A stretch of DNA of 49,199 nt. Source: Zygnema cylindricum (taxonomy: Eukaryota > Streptophyta > Zygnematophyceae > Zygnematales > Zygnemataceae). Below, in pieces: positions 24,201 to 35,029 of the stretch. The stretch is taken from assembly GCA_037447655.1 (NCBI GenBank), contig JBBHKE010000718.1, forward strand, positions 1 through 49,199, given 5' to 3'. Below the pieces are notes generated by a model. It saw only the letters and a list, made by a program, of their open reading frames with translations, searched no databases and was not told the DNA's origin. Each line of letters starts with the position of its first letter. Within the stretch, counting starts at the first letter, position 1. A program made the position numbers and the translations under genes.

Positions 24201-25529
24201 AGTGGTAGTATCAAAACACTTATCATCTAATACAGACGTAGAGATAAGGTTTTCGTTCAGCTTCCGAATAAAGAATACATCGGAGAATGTAACTATGGAT
24301 GTCTTTCCTTCTACTAACACTTTCAGATCTACTGATCCTACAAGAGTAGTAGTGACTATCCTCCCATCCCCCTACTCTATCTCTACGGTGGGAATCTTTC
24401 TTATCTTAGTGAAGAGGTGTTTATCCTTACACATGTGCATGGAGGTACCTGAATCTACAATCCAGCGTGCTTCACCTCTCAATCCCCCGAAAGCACATTT
24501 CTGTTTTCGTGGAATTGCTACCTCGTTTGTCGCTTCTAACTCCTTATCAAATAGGAGCTCATCATCCTCGTTTTCGGATTCCACCTCATGTACTTGTGTC
24601 ACAAGGGCCTTTTTCTTTCCTCTCGGGGTTCCATCGGTCTTCCCCTCCTTTAACTAAAGCTCGGTTAGCTTAGTGCACTGAGCCATATAGTGCCCTGGTT
24701 TCTTACATAAATGACATAAACCTTTGGCAGCCTTTAGTCCGAACTCGTCGGTCTGATTTTTCTGCCCCCCCCTTCCGTAATTTTCGACCGGTCTCTGGGA
24801 ATCCATGTTCTTCCAATCGGTCCCAACTGCTAAGGCTTGGCCACTCTTTCCTCCCCTTCGGATCTCAATCGTATTCTTCCGAACGAAAATCATTCCTACC
24901 ACTGAGTTCCATATCCACCTTGAGTCCGGCAAGTCCTGCACACAGTTGACTATGTTCTCGAACTCATCGGGCAACTTCATCAGTAAACAGTTAACCTTTT
25001 CTTTTTCACTAAAGTCTTTTCCCGCACTCTATAGCTCCTTGAAAAGTGTAGCAATCTCATTGCAAAAATCTAACATTTTCCCCCCTTTGTATACATACTC
25101 TTTATCTTTCTGATCAGCCAACTGTTGTTGCTGAATCGTACCACTTTGGTATATTTTATAAGAGCCATCCAAAGTTCAGATTCATTTTTTTACCTCCAAA
25201 TGAGGACTTGCAAGTCCTTGAGTAAGATGGCGGAGGATGAAGTGCTTTGCCGCCATATTGTTAAAGTCCTAGGTATCAGTATCATTCTCCTCGTTCCTCG
25301 GAATAGGTGCCATGAATGCCAAGCCAGTCGCTATTGGTGTGGTTATCTCATTCTCCGTTTCTTTGTCCACCACCTCTCTTTCCCTTGTCTCCTCCGTTGG
25401 TGATGGATCTGCTTTCTTTGTGAATCTACTTCTTCCAAATCCTGGAGGGATTCCAAGACTTGATGGACGCCCCACTCGTCCACTCACCATCCCCCAAAAC
25501 CTTTTCTCGCATACAACTCCTTTCATCAT
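21294..25529 (-). pseudogene. Ty1/copia gag-pol, nearly complete but broken
   Basis: Read on the minus strand from an ATG at 25529, 63 bp after the LTR. It encodes gag with zinc knuckle CHLCKKPGHYMAQC (about 24715-24670), protease with DSGTS (about 24470), GAG-pre-integrase with HH-CC (WHKRLGHVNL, CSGCAQGK), integrase core (ITDDWSRY, SDNGGEYVS), RT with YVDDLLVLSKS (about 22240) and RNase H ending DMMTKAVPSPKL (about 21310). Several frameshifts and stops separate these blocks, for example after gag, near the integrase Glu and in RT, so no polyprotein can be made. Domain order (integrase before RT) fixes Ty1/copia. Just upstream of gag, GGTTATGGGCCCACC may be the primer-binding region. Confidence 0.9.
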
Positions 25530-25592
25530 ACTTCCCAGTATATGAAGCCAGTTCCATTAAAGATAAGTACCGTAGAGGGTGGGCCCATAACC

Positions 25593-26645
25593 TGCAACTC
25601 TAGACCTCCACAGGTCCTCAGAATGGACAGCTTGCAAGAAGCCTCTAGGATAACCATGACCCCTTCGTGATCTAGGAAGATTAATTACCACCATGGCATA
25701 CAAAAAGTCTAACCACTTGCACCCTTTGATAAAGGTTAGACTCTAGTGAGTCGATAACAAAAAGAATATTTTAATTTGCTCCCTTGAGCAGTAAGTTATG
25801 GAGGGTCAAAGTTGACATTTTGTACAAAAGCTCTTTGGGAGACAGGGTCCTATCTACCAAATTTTCCTAAGTCCTATCTCTCTCTAAAACTCTATCTACT
25901 GACGTACGACACCAATCATATTACTGTACCGTACAGAAAGGTACAACTGTTGGTGTACTTTATGTACGAACATTGTACGACAAGACCAAAATGTCAACAC
26001 GTGTCTTATCTAGATTCGTTTCCGTAATCCCTGGAGATGCCGAAATCCAATGTCGTCGTGCCACGTGTCATTTGATGCGGCGACGACCATAAACTGCCGA
26101 AATCTTTTTCCGCAATCTTGTACATTCTTTTCGGCCGTCCGATTGCATGCCGTTTTCAATCATAGTCGTCATAAATATTTGCGATGTATTTGTTTCGCTA
26201 TAAAAACAAATGCGCGGTACTTATTTTTTAGCTATACTCTTAATCCGTACTTTTCGTAACTGACTTTATTTATCCCGTATATAGTTGCCGTTAAATGAAT
26301 TAGCCTATATGTTAACGCTTATATATTTGTTAAACCCTATATCGTCTACCACTAATCCTAGACTAAATGGATGAGGCTACCGGCTACCGACGGCATTACC
26401 TCACCGTAGGTACCAAGATCAAATCCTGTAACCGACAACTCTCCTTTTAGTAAATCAATTACTTTACTACCCCGTAAATATCTGGATAGCATAGGTAGCC
26501 ATGGCACTAGCTTCCTCTCCAACTTTTCAGTGAGTGCAACAAGTGTGGGAGTTGGAGAGAGAAGTTAGAGACAGACTGCCTCTGTTTCTTTTTTTGCACT
26601 TTATTTTAGACCTAGAAAATACTAAAAGAACCATCAATTTCTACA
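25593..26645 (-). repeat. Internal shared copia LTR of the composite
   Basis: Starts (minus strand) TGTAGAAATTGATGG and ends AGAGTTGCA, 1053 bp. It acts as 5' LTR for the interior at 21.3-25.5 kb and as 3' LTR for the truncated interior at 26.7-27.9 kb. It is close to the LTR at 20199-21261 along its length with scattered differences, so the two have diverged since insertion. Confidence 0.85.
26371..26426 (+). other. tRNA-like module in internal LTR
   Basis: A-box-like ATGAGGCTACCGG and B-box-like AGATCAAATCC on the plus strand, antisense to the LTR, identical in layout to 20977-21032. Confidence 0.45.
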
Positions 26646-26689
26646 CTCCCCTTATTTTCTAGTCACTCTTTAATTATCACATTTCTCCC

Positions 26690-27919
26690 TGCAAAAAATT
26701 AGCTTAGGGGAAGGCACAGGCTTGGTCATCATATCTGCTACGATCTCGCTATCTGGTCAATAATCTAAACTGATTATTTTGTTTTCTACTTTCTCTCTAA
26801 CAAAGCTGAGTCTAATGTCCATTTTTTTGGCTTTAAAACGATGTTTAAGATTGGCAGAAATAGCGATCGCTGCCTGATTATCACAAAATTTTTTTTGCAC
26901 ACCACTCTTAAGGTGACCAAGCTCACCAAGCAAAGACTTGACCCACATCAATTCTTTTACAGCCGAGCAAGAGGCCATATACTTAGCCTTCATGGTGGAT
27001 TGAGCAATAACCTTTTGCTCTTAGCTACTATAACAGCAAGCGCGATCACCCATATATAATACATATCTAGAAGTACATTTCCTCATCGGAGCATTACCAT
27101 AACTGACATCACTCCAAGTAGTGATGTTAGTGTTCTCCCCACCCAAATGCAACCATAGATCCCTAGTTCCTATCAAATATCTAAGGACTCTCTTAGCTGC
27201 CTCCCAATCCTTCTTAGTGGGAGTATGTATACTTTTACTCAGCACTCCTACAGCTGCAGCTAAATCTGGCCGGGTATAATTGATGAAATAGATGAGGCTT
27301 CCCACTACTTGCCTATAAGGAATAGTCTGCATGAACTTTTGTTTTTCAGGACTTAATTCCTTGTTGATGACTATAACTCCTTCTTCCTCACTCCCCTCAC
27401 TTCCTTTCTTTAACTCCATTGGAGTTGTACAACTATTAGCTTTATTCATTTTTTTCCAGCATGTTCCCTATTGCTTCTTTTTGAGTCACTCTTATAATCT
27501 TTCTTTCTTCGATCTCTTTCTACTTGAATTCCCAAAATATATTTTGCTTCCCCCATATCCTTCATTTCAAATCTCCCCTTAAGATCGGTTTTCAATTTAT
27601 TAGTTTTTTCCATTGATTTACTTAAAACAATCAAATCATCAACATAAATTGCAATAAATATAACACCTTCCTCATCTTCAAAAACATAGATTGAGTGATC
27701 TAAGCTGATCCAGATATACCTTAGACCGGTAAAAAACTCATCAAGCTTCTTATTCCATTGTCGAGGCGCCTGTTTCAAACCATAAAGAGATTTAATCAGC
27801 CTGCATACCTTACTCTCCTCTCCTTCCTCCACAAATCCTTCAGGTTGTCGCATGAAGATCTCCTCTTCCAATTCTCCATGCAAAAAGGCTGTCTTGATGT
27901 CCATCTGGTGCACCTCCAT
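26690..27919 (-). pseudogene. Second copia interior, 5'-deleted (RT C-half and RNase H)
   Basis: The minus-strand frame starts abruptly in RT at HQMDIKTAFLHGELEEEIFM and continues with RLIKSLYGLKQAPRQWNKKL and YVDDLIVLSKSMEK, breaks near 27450, then runs through the connection and RNase H (KRVLRYLIGTRDLWLHLGG, CDNQAAIAISAN). Stops and frameshifts near 27020 and 26990 break it. Gag, protease, integrase and the N-terminal half of RT are missing: the deletion joins RT directly to an LTR fragment at 27920-27925. It is very similar to the interior at 21.3-25.5 kb. Confidence 0.9.
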
Positions 27920-27924
27920 GTCTT

Positions 27925-28035
27925 GTCAAGAAGTGTGGGAGTTGGAGAGAGAAGTTAGAGACAGACTGCCTCTGCTTTTTTTTCTGCACTTTATTTTAGA
28001 CCTAGAAAATACTGAAAGAACCATCAATTTCTACA
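27925..28035 (-). repeat. Copia 5' LTR fragment
   Basis: The first 110 bp of an LTR (minus strand TGTAGAAATTGATGGTTCTT onward to CTCCAACTCCCACACTTC), matching 26535-26645. It ends exactly at the TAACA duplication, so it is the true outer end of the composite. GTCAAGAAG at the inner junction may be filler. Confidence 0.8.
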
Positions 28036-28040
28036 TAACA

Positions 28041-28857
28041 TGTTTTAGGTCATTTTTTAACTCTCTTTGTGTGTGTTAACAATAATTTTTGTTCGTTAAT
28101 ATTTTTGTTGTTAATGCAAACACAAATTTGTGTTTTAAACATAGTTTATGGTAAATTCTCCCTAATTATGTGAGCTTAATAATAAACTTTGTTCGTTACC
28201 ATAAATTATTTTTAGCACAAACACAAATTTGAGTTATAAACATGATTGGGAGTTTATTTTAAATATTCTTGTGGGTGCTAATAGTATAAAGTGTTTGTTA
28301 CCAATATTGTTTTTACCGCAAACACAAAATTGTGTTAGAAACATGGTTCCGAGTTTATAATACCTCTTTTTGTGACTGAGAACAATAAACATTGGTTGTC
28401 ACAAATATCTTTGAGAGCGCAAACCCAAATATGTGTTAGAAACATGTAATAAGGTTTTTTTTTATCTCTCTTTGAGTGCGTTATCAATAAATTTTGTTCG
28501 TTAGTATCTTTGTTGTTAACGCAAAAACAAATTTGTGTTGGAAACATAGTTTATAGTTTTTTTTATTGATTTTGTGAGCGTAATAATAAAAGTTGTTCGT
28601 TACAATGAATTATTGTTAGTGCAAACACAAATTTGAGTTTTAATCAGTTAAAAGGTTATTTTAACTATTTTTGTGAGCGCTAATTTTAACTATTTTTGTG
28701 AGCGCTAACTGTGAAAAGTGTTTGTTATAAATTTTGTTGTTACCGCAAGCAAAAAAATGAGTTACAAACATGGTTCACTTCTTTTTTACCTCTTTTTGTG
28801 AGCGCGAACAGTAAACGTTGATTTTTACAAATATTTTTGTTAAAGCGAACCCAAATT
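28041..28857 (+). repeat. Satellite array, block 2
   Basis: Continues the type C monomer cut by the composite, then D, A, B, C, D, A, B and part of C (landmarks near 28140, 28240, 28343, 28444, 28542, 28640, 28770). At 28660-28705 TAACTATTTTTGTGAGCGCT is repeated in tandem. The block ends in a type C monomer (CCCAAATTTGT) where the next copia element begins. Confidence 0.9.
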
Positions 28858-29797
28858 TGTCTTATAATTTCCTATCTTACTTTTAGTTCTTAGGGTTGAG
28901 ACAAGATAAATTCTGTAGAGGAAGGGAAGCCATAACTGTCCATGGCAGCCAACTGTAAAGGTAGGAGAGAAAGAACGAGGCAGTTCCAAAAGGGGTGACC
29001 TAACTTAGATTTGATCCAACGAGTGCGGATTCAATTTAGCTGTACGCCTTATCCGCTAAGGCATTGAAGATTTGATATTCAGTCGTGGTTTTATAAATAC
29101 TTATACTATTGATTAATTGGCCACAAACATTCAACAAACGGAGTACTACGGCCGCAAAGAACATTGTGTGCGCCGACAAATCGAACATACTACATTTTTA
29201 TAGAATTAAGTAAACGGAGGGCTTGTGTGAGCGTCGACGGACCGAAATGGTTTTTTTGGCGGCTAGCGCAAAATGAACCATATATTGACACGTGGCAACA
29301 TGACATTGGAAGTTAGACAAGGAGGGATCAAAATTATGACGTCAGACTTGGTTGGTACCTCCTCTTTATAGGTGCCGTACATTTCCGTACACATTTTGCG
29401 GCGGCTAGTATATATTGTACATTACTTAGGTGTACCAAACAGTCCTCATTGTGACAGATGGTTTAGTAGATAGGCATTTTGAAAAGGTAGTCTAGCACTT
29501 AGAGATTTTAGGGTACTTTAAGAAGTCCTCTCTCCCATATGCCATATGTATAAATCATCTGTTATGAAAAACCACACCTGAGCAACAACCACAACTAGTT
29601 GCTCACGGGAGAAAATTTTGAGATTCTTTTTGCGTTGGACTCAGGGAGTCTTGTCGTCACAGGGGTGAGGCTAGTCAGAGTCATTTTCTTCCAGGGTGGC
29701 AGTAATAGTATGAAACCTATTGCGCTGTTGGATGTATCCAGTAGTGGAAGAATAGCTGTGTATTTTGTGGGAGGCTTATGGTGCCTTGAGAATTTCA
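28858..29797 (+). repeat. 5' LTR of decayed copia
   Basis: About 940 bp. It matches 33342-34143 (AGGAAGGGAAGCCAT, CCTCCTCTTTATA, GAGATTCTTTTTGCGTT). It starts at or just inside TGT of the satellite, lacks about 15 nt present at the 3' LTR start, and ends TTTCA before TGTTAGGGGCCCACC, the probable primer-binding region. CTCTTTATAGGTG near 29370 is a plausible TATA box. Confidence 0.75.
29008..29063 (-). other. tRNA-like module in 5' LTR (antisense)
   Basis: On the minus strand, an A box TGCCTTAGCGG (29063-29053) and a B-box-like GGATCAAATCT (29018-29008) lie about 45 nt apart. The copy in the 3' LTR is at 33502-33558. There is no closed acceptor stem. Confidence 0.5.
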
Positions 29798-29899
29798 TGT
29801 TAGGGGCCCACCACCTTGGGTGCCCATATTTAGTGGTTCATAATTTACGTATAAAGAAAAATGGGAAGGACAACCCTATAGAAAAAAATGGGAGTTTGA

Positions 29900-32800
29900 A
29901 GGACAAGTGTTTGTCACTTTTGCAAGAAAACCGAGACATTATATGGCTAATTGCACAAGCGTGGAAAACTTAAGTATCGAATACGGGCAGGTGAACAACA
30001 TCAAAGAGGAGATGGAGGAACTTCTCCTTGATGAGAAATGAGATAATCAAATGGAAATACTAAGGAAACAAAAGTGTGTATTCGGAGGTATGAGGGAGAC
30101 ACCGGAGGATGGGTGGATAATTGATTCAAGTGCTTCAATGCACATATGTAAGGACAAAACATGGTTCACAAAATTGAGAAAGATTCCTTCAGTAAAATTA
30201 GAGTATAGAGATGGGAGAGTAGTATATACTAGCCTGGTAGGATTTGTAGATCTTTAAGTGTTAGTAGATGGAAAAACTTCTATAGTGACACTCTCAGATG
30301 TTCTTTATACTGCCCAATTAAGTAAAAAATTGATTTCTGCCTCGGTCTTAGATGATAAAGACTTTGTGACAAAAAATAAGTAAAGGGATATTCATAGCTA
30401 GCTTCAATGGTGAAGTCAATTTTATAGCTAAAAAGGGTAGTTAATTAATGTTCCAACTTGTTTTAAGTAGTGGAAACAAAGGAGTTTTGTACTCGCATAT
30501 AAATGACAAGATATTATGGCATAAGCCTCTAAGTCATTTGCACATGGATAGACTAGGGGAAATGAGAAATAAAAAGTTAGATGAAAGACTGGAATACAAA
30601 AATGGTATTAAAATGGTAATAATGGATGACTGCAGTGGATGTGGTCAAGGAAAACTTCCTAAGCTTCCCTTTCCAAAAGTTGCAATCTTTAATGGAGAGA
30701 AGGTTATGGATCTTGTCTATACTGATGTAATAGGGCTAGCTCGCTTTCCGTTGGCCGCAAGAATGAGGTATATGCTCACCTTCATTGATGAATGATGAAG
30801 ATACCTGAAGGCATATTATATAAGAATCAAAAGTGAGGTTTTTAGAGTTTTTAAAGAATACATGACAAGGAGTGAGAAGTCACACGAAATCTTTATAAAA
30901 AGAATAAAAAGTGACAATGGGGGGAAATACACCTCAAATCAAATTGAAGAATATTTAAGAGAAGAGGAAATTCAACATCAGAAAACCTTACCTGATAATC
31001 CAAAGCAAAATGGAGTTCCAGAAAGACTTAGTAGAACATTAAGAAAAAGTGCGGTGAGCATGCTACGTGACAAGAGAATAGGGAAACAATTTTGGGCTGA
31101 AGCACCGAATTATGCTAACTACATAAGGAATAGAGTCTTCACCTCAACTTTAAAGGGGGAAACTGTATATGAAAAATAGACCGGTAAAAAGCTGGATGTG
31201 TCTCATCTTAGAGTAATTGGAAGTCAAGTATATAGTTTGGATACGGACAAGTCTAATTGGAAGATTGACGCAAAACGAAAGCTTGGTTATTTAGTTGGAT
31301 ACAATGATGATGTAAACGGTACATACTGTATGACTTAAAAAGAAAAGATGGTATTCTCGTAAAACATTTAGTGGTAATGGATGAACGAAAATCAGTAGAT
31401 CCGTTCAAATATGTTATGAAAATCAGAATTGTACCAGATTTGAACTTAGAGGGAAAAAGAAATTTACAAGAAGTGATTCACCATCTTGAAAAGGAAGAAA
31501 ATAAAGAAGAACAAAGTGAAAAAAGACTCTTGGGGAGAATTCAAAAGAGGAACGCAATCCGAGGAAAGGGGAGAATCCGAAAGAGGAACATAATCGGAGG
31601 AAAAGGAAGCAAAAAAACCTATAAGAAGGAATCCGATGATGCCTTCTATACCCGCCTCAAGATTTGAAGGAGGAAGAACGATGAGTAAAAGGTTGCAAGA
31701 CGAACAGGTAAAGAATCACCTTACAAGAATGTCACACCCTGACGAGCCTCAAACTTATCAGGAGGCTATCAACAGTAAAGAGTGTGAAAGATGGACAGCT
31801 TCAATAAATGATGAAATGAACTCAATTATGGAGGCTAAAACTTGGGAGTTGGTAGATTGTCTACCGAATAGAAAACCTATTGGATGTAAATGGGTTTTGA
31901 AGTTAAAATTAAATCCTGATAACTCCATTAAGAGATTGAAAGCTAGGTGAGGGGCAAAAGGGTGGAATAGACGGATGGATGGAATAGACTATGTAGAAAC
32001 CTTTACACCGGTGGTGAGGTTTCCATAGGTCAAAATTTTGCTAAGTTTGGCCGCAGCAAAAGACATTGCAGTACATCAGATAGATATTAAGACCGCCTTC
32101 GACCACGGAGAGTTGGAGGAAGAGATCTTTATGAAGCAAACTGAGGGGTTTGTAGAGAAAGGGGAGGAGAGCAAGGTTTCTAGGTTAATCAATTCCCTTT
32201 ATGGACTAAAATATGCGCCACGACAATGGAACATCAAGTTTGTGATTTTTTTACCACACTAGGATTCTTTTGAATTAGCTCAGACCACTCTATTACATGT
32301 TTGAGGATGAGAATAGAGTCATTTATGTTGCTGTTTATGTGGATAATTTGTTGGTATTGAGTAAGTCTTTGGAAATGATCACAAAACTTCACAAAGATAT
32401 GAGAAGTCATTTCGATATAAAAGACTTAGGGGAGGCAAAGTATGTATTGGGAATTCAGATGGAAAAATATAGGGAGAAAAGAATAGTTAAAACATAGAAA
32501 GAGGCAATATGTAATATGCTTGAGATATTTGCAGTCGAGAAGGACAATAGATGTACAACTCCTAGGGAGTTAAAGAAAATAAATGAACCGAATGATGAGG
32601 GAGGAGTGATTATTTTGAAAGATGAGATGAGTAAAGAAGAGAAACGGTTTATGGAGAGAATTTTGTACATACAGATTGTAGGTAGTCTAATTTACTTCAT
32701 GAAATGTAGTAGGCCCGATATAGTTGCAGCAGTTAAAGCCTTGAGTAGAAGTCTTAACAATATGAGAAAGAGAGACTCGGAGGAAGCTAAGAGACTAATG

Positions 32801-33302
32801 AGGTTTTTAATCGGGACTTGGGATTTATGGTTGCATTAAGAGGGGGGGAAATATTGACATCACCACTTGGAGTGTTGCTAGTTATGGTGATGTTTTTTTC
32901 AGAAGATCTACTTCAGGATATATCTTAAAAAATTGTGAGGGTGCTTCTTTTTGGAGTAGCAAACAACAAAAGGTCATTGCTTAATCTACAATAGAGGCTG
33001 AATATATGGCTGCTTGTGCTGCGATAAAAGAGTTGATGTGGGTGAAAATTACACTTCAAGAATTGGGATTTATAAGGAGTGGAATTGAAAATGTCTTCTG
33101 TGATAAGCAAGCTTCCATTGCTAATGCGGCCAATCGGAAAAACCACTTTAAAGCAAAACACTTGGATATTAAACTAAGCTTTGTTAGAGAGAAAGTGGGA
33201 AATAAAATTGTCAAATTCATGTACAAACCAAATGGGCAGATGATAGCCGATATGATGACTAAATCTGTACCGTCTCCTAAACTCATTTATTGTAGAAAGT
33301 AA
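29900..33302 (+). pseudogene. Copia gag-pol remnant with mutated active sites
   Basis: Domains in order: a degraded zinc knuckle CHFCKKTETLYG (about 29910); protease with DSSAS in place of DSGTS (30120); GAG-pre-integrase WHKPLSHLHMDRL and CSGCGQGK; integrase SDNGGKYTS and NPKQNGVPERLSRTL, keeping the Glu; RT from INDEMNSIMEAKTWELVD with YVDN in place of YVDD (about 32335); RNase H with FCDKQASIA in place of CDNQ and ending DMMTKSVPSPKL. At least eight stops or frameshifts interrupt it (for example 30256, 30795, 31179, 31950, 32262, 32497, 32839). It is a different copia lineage from the minus-strand composite and clearly older. Confidence 0.9.
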
Positions 33303-33341
33303 GTGGACTAGAATTCAAAAGTGGCTAAGAATTAATGGGAG

Positions 33342-34143
33342 TGTTGAAAAAAGGAAAAAAATAATTCCTATATTACTTAAAGTTCTCAAGGCTGAAACAA
33401 GATGAAGCTGCAGAGGAAGGGAAGCCATGGCTGTCCATGGCAACCAACACTAAAGGTAATAGAGATAGAATGAGTCACTTCAAAAAAAGGTGACACGACT
33501 TGAATTTGATCCAATGTGAGAGGATTCAATGTTGTCGTACGCCTTCCCTGCTAAGGCATTGAAGAAGCGATGTTAATGCGCGGTTTTATTAAAACTTTAC
33601 TTCAATTGGCGAAAAACATTCAACCGACGAAGTACCACGACCGCAAAGAACATTCTTCATGAGAACAAATCGAACAGACGACATTTTCAAGGAATTAAAT
33701 AATCAGACAGCTCGCGAGAGCGTTGACGGACCAAAAAAGTTCTTTTGGTAAGTTGCGCAAAACGAGCCATGTGTTTACACGTGGTAGCATGACATTGGAA
33801 GTTAGACAAGTAGGGAACTAAACTATAGCGTCGAACTTGGTTAGTACCTCCTCTTTATACGTACTATTTTTCGTACACATTTTGTGGCGGCTAGTATATA
33901 TTGAACATTAGTTAGGTGTATAAAATAGTCCTCCCATTGGCGGATGGTTTAGTAGTTAGGCGTTGTGAGAAGGTAGTCTAAAACGTAGAGATTTTAGGGT
34001 ACTCTAAGAAGTCCTCTCTCCTAGAGGCCATATGTGCAAATCAATTATATTTCAACAACCATAACTAACTGCTCAGAGGAGCATATTTGGAGATTCTTTT
34101 TGCGTTAGACTCAAAGGAGTCTTGTCCTCATAGAGGTGAATAT
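33342..34143 (+). repeat. 3' LTR of decayed copia, truncated
   Basis: Starts TGTTGAAAAAAGG after the purine tract AATGGGAG. It follows the 5' LTR as far as CTTGTCCTCATAGAGGTGA, then switches at about 34144 to inverted satellite, losing roughly 150 bp of the LTR end. CCTCCTCTTTATACG near 33850 is the likely TATA box. Confidence 0.75.
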
Positions 34144-34990
34144 GATCGTAACGAACAAAATTTATTGTTAACACACACAATTAAAAAAATCCCTATACCA
34201 TGTTTCTAACACAAATTTGGGTTTGCTCTAACAAATATATTTGTGAAAAACAACGTTTACTGTTTCGCTCACAAAAACAAGTAAAATAAAATACAAACCA
34301 TGTTTATATCACCTTATTGTGTTTGCGGTAACAACTATATTGGTAACAAACACTTTATACTGTTTGCGCTCACAAAAATATTTAAAACAAACTCTAAACC
34401 ATGTTTATAACTCAAATTTTTGTTTGAGCTACCAATAATTTATTTTAACGAACAACAATTATAAAATCAGTAAAAAAAAACCATGAACTATTTTTGCAAA
34501 ACAAATTTGTGTTTGCGCTAACAACAAAAATATTAAAGAACAATGTTTAGTGTTAACGCACAAAAAAAGAGTAAAAAAAAACCCTAAATCATGTTTCTAA
34601 AACAAATTTGGGTTTGCGCTTAGAAATATATTTGTGACAAACAACATTTATTGTTCGCGCTCACAAAAAGATGTAAAACAAACTTTGAACAATGTTTGTA
34701 ACACATTTTTGTGTTTGCGGTTACAACAAAATTGGTAACAAACACTTTATACAGTTAATGCTCACAACAAAAGATATATTAAACTCTCAACCATGTTTAT
34801 AACTCAAATTTGTGGTTGTGATAACTATGATTTATCGTAACGGACAACGTTTATTATTACGTTCACAAAATCAATAAAAAAAACCGTAAACTATGTTTGC
34901 AACACAAATTTGTGTTTGCGTTAACAAAAAAGTTAATAGGGAAAAAAATCTATTGTTAACGCACATAAAAAGTGTTAAAAAAAACCGTAA
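34144..34990 (-). repeat. Satellite array, block 3 (inverted)
   Basis: The same four monomer types read on the minus strand (CATGTTTCTAACACAAATTT, then GGGTTTGCGCT on plus). Two higher-order units are recognisable. Both edges are breakpoints: the left edge cuts the copia LTR, the right edge lies at 34990-35030. Confidence 0.85.
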
Positions 34991-35029
34991 ATCTAAAATT
35001 TTGTGGGCACCACGGCCTCCCACATTTTT

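Larger units (their letters stand above)
20194..28040 (-). mobile_element. Composite three-LTR Ty1/copia insertion with TAACA duplication
   Basis: TAACA at 20194-20198 and 28036-28040 brackets 7.8 kb. The satellite on either side (TTAATAACA, then TGTTTTAGGTCATTTTTTAAC) joins to the same order seen unbroken at 35340-35375, so the whole composite is one insertion locus. In element orientation it holds an LTR fragment (28035-27925), a truncated interior (27919-26690), a full LTR (26645-25593), a second nearly complete interior (25529-21294) and a full LTR (21261-20199). All parts point the same way. This fits LTR-LTR recombination or tandem integration followed by deletion in the first copy. Confidence 0.85.
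28858..34143 (+). mobile_element. Decayed plus-strand Ty1/copia element
   Basis: 5' LTR (28858-29797), deleted interior (29798-33341) and truncated 3' LTR (33342-34143). It lies inside the satellite, but its two flanks are in opposite satellite orientations and no target duplication remains. Most of gag is absent: the LTR is followed within about 110 bp by the zinc-knuckle region. Confidence 0.85.
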
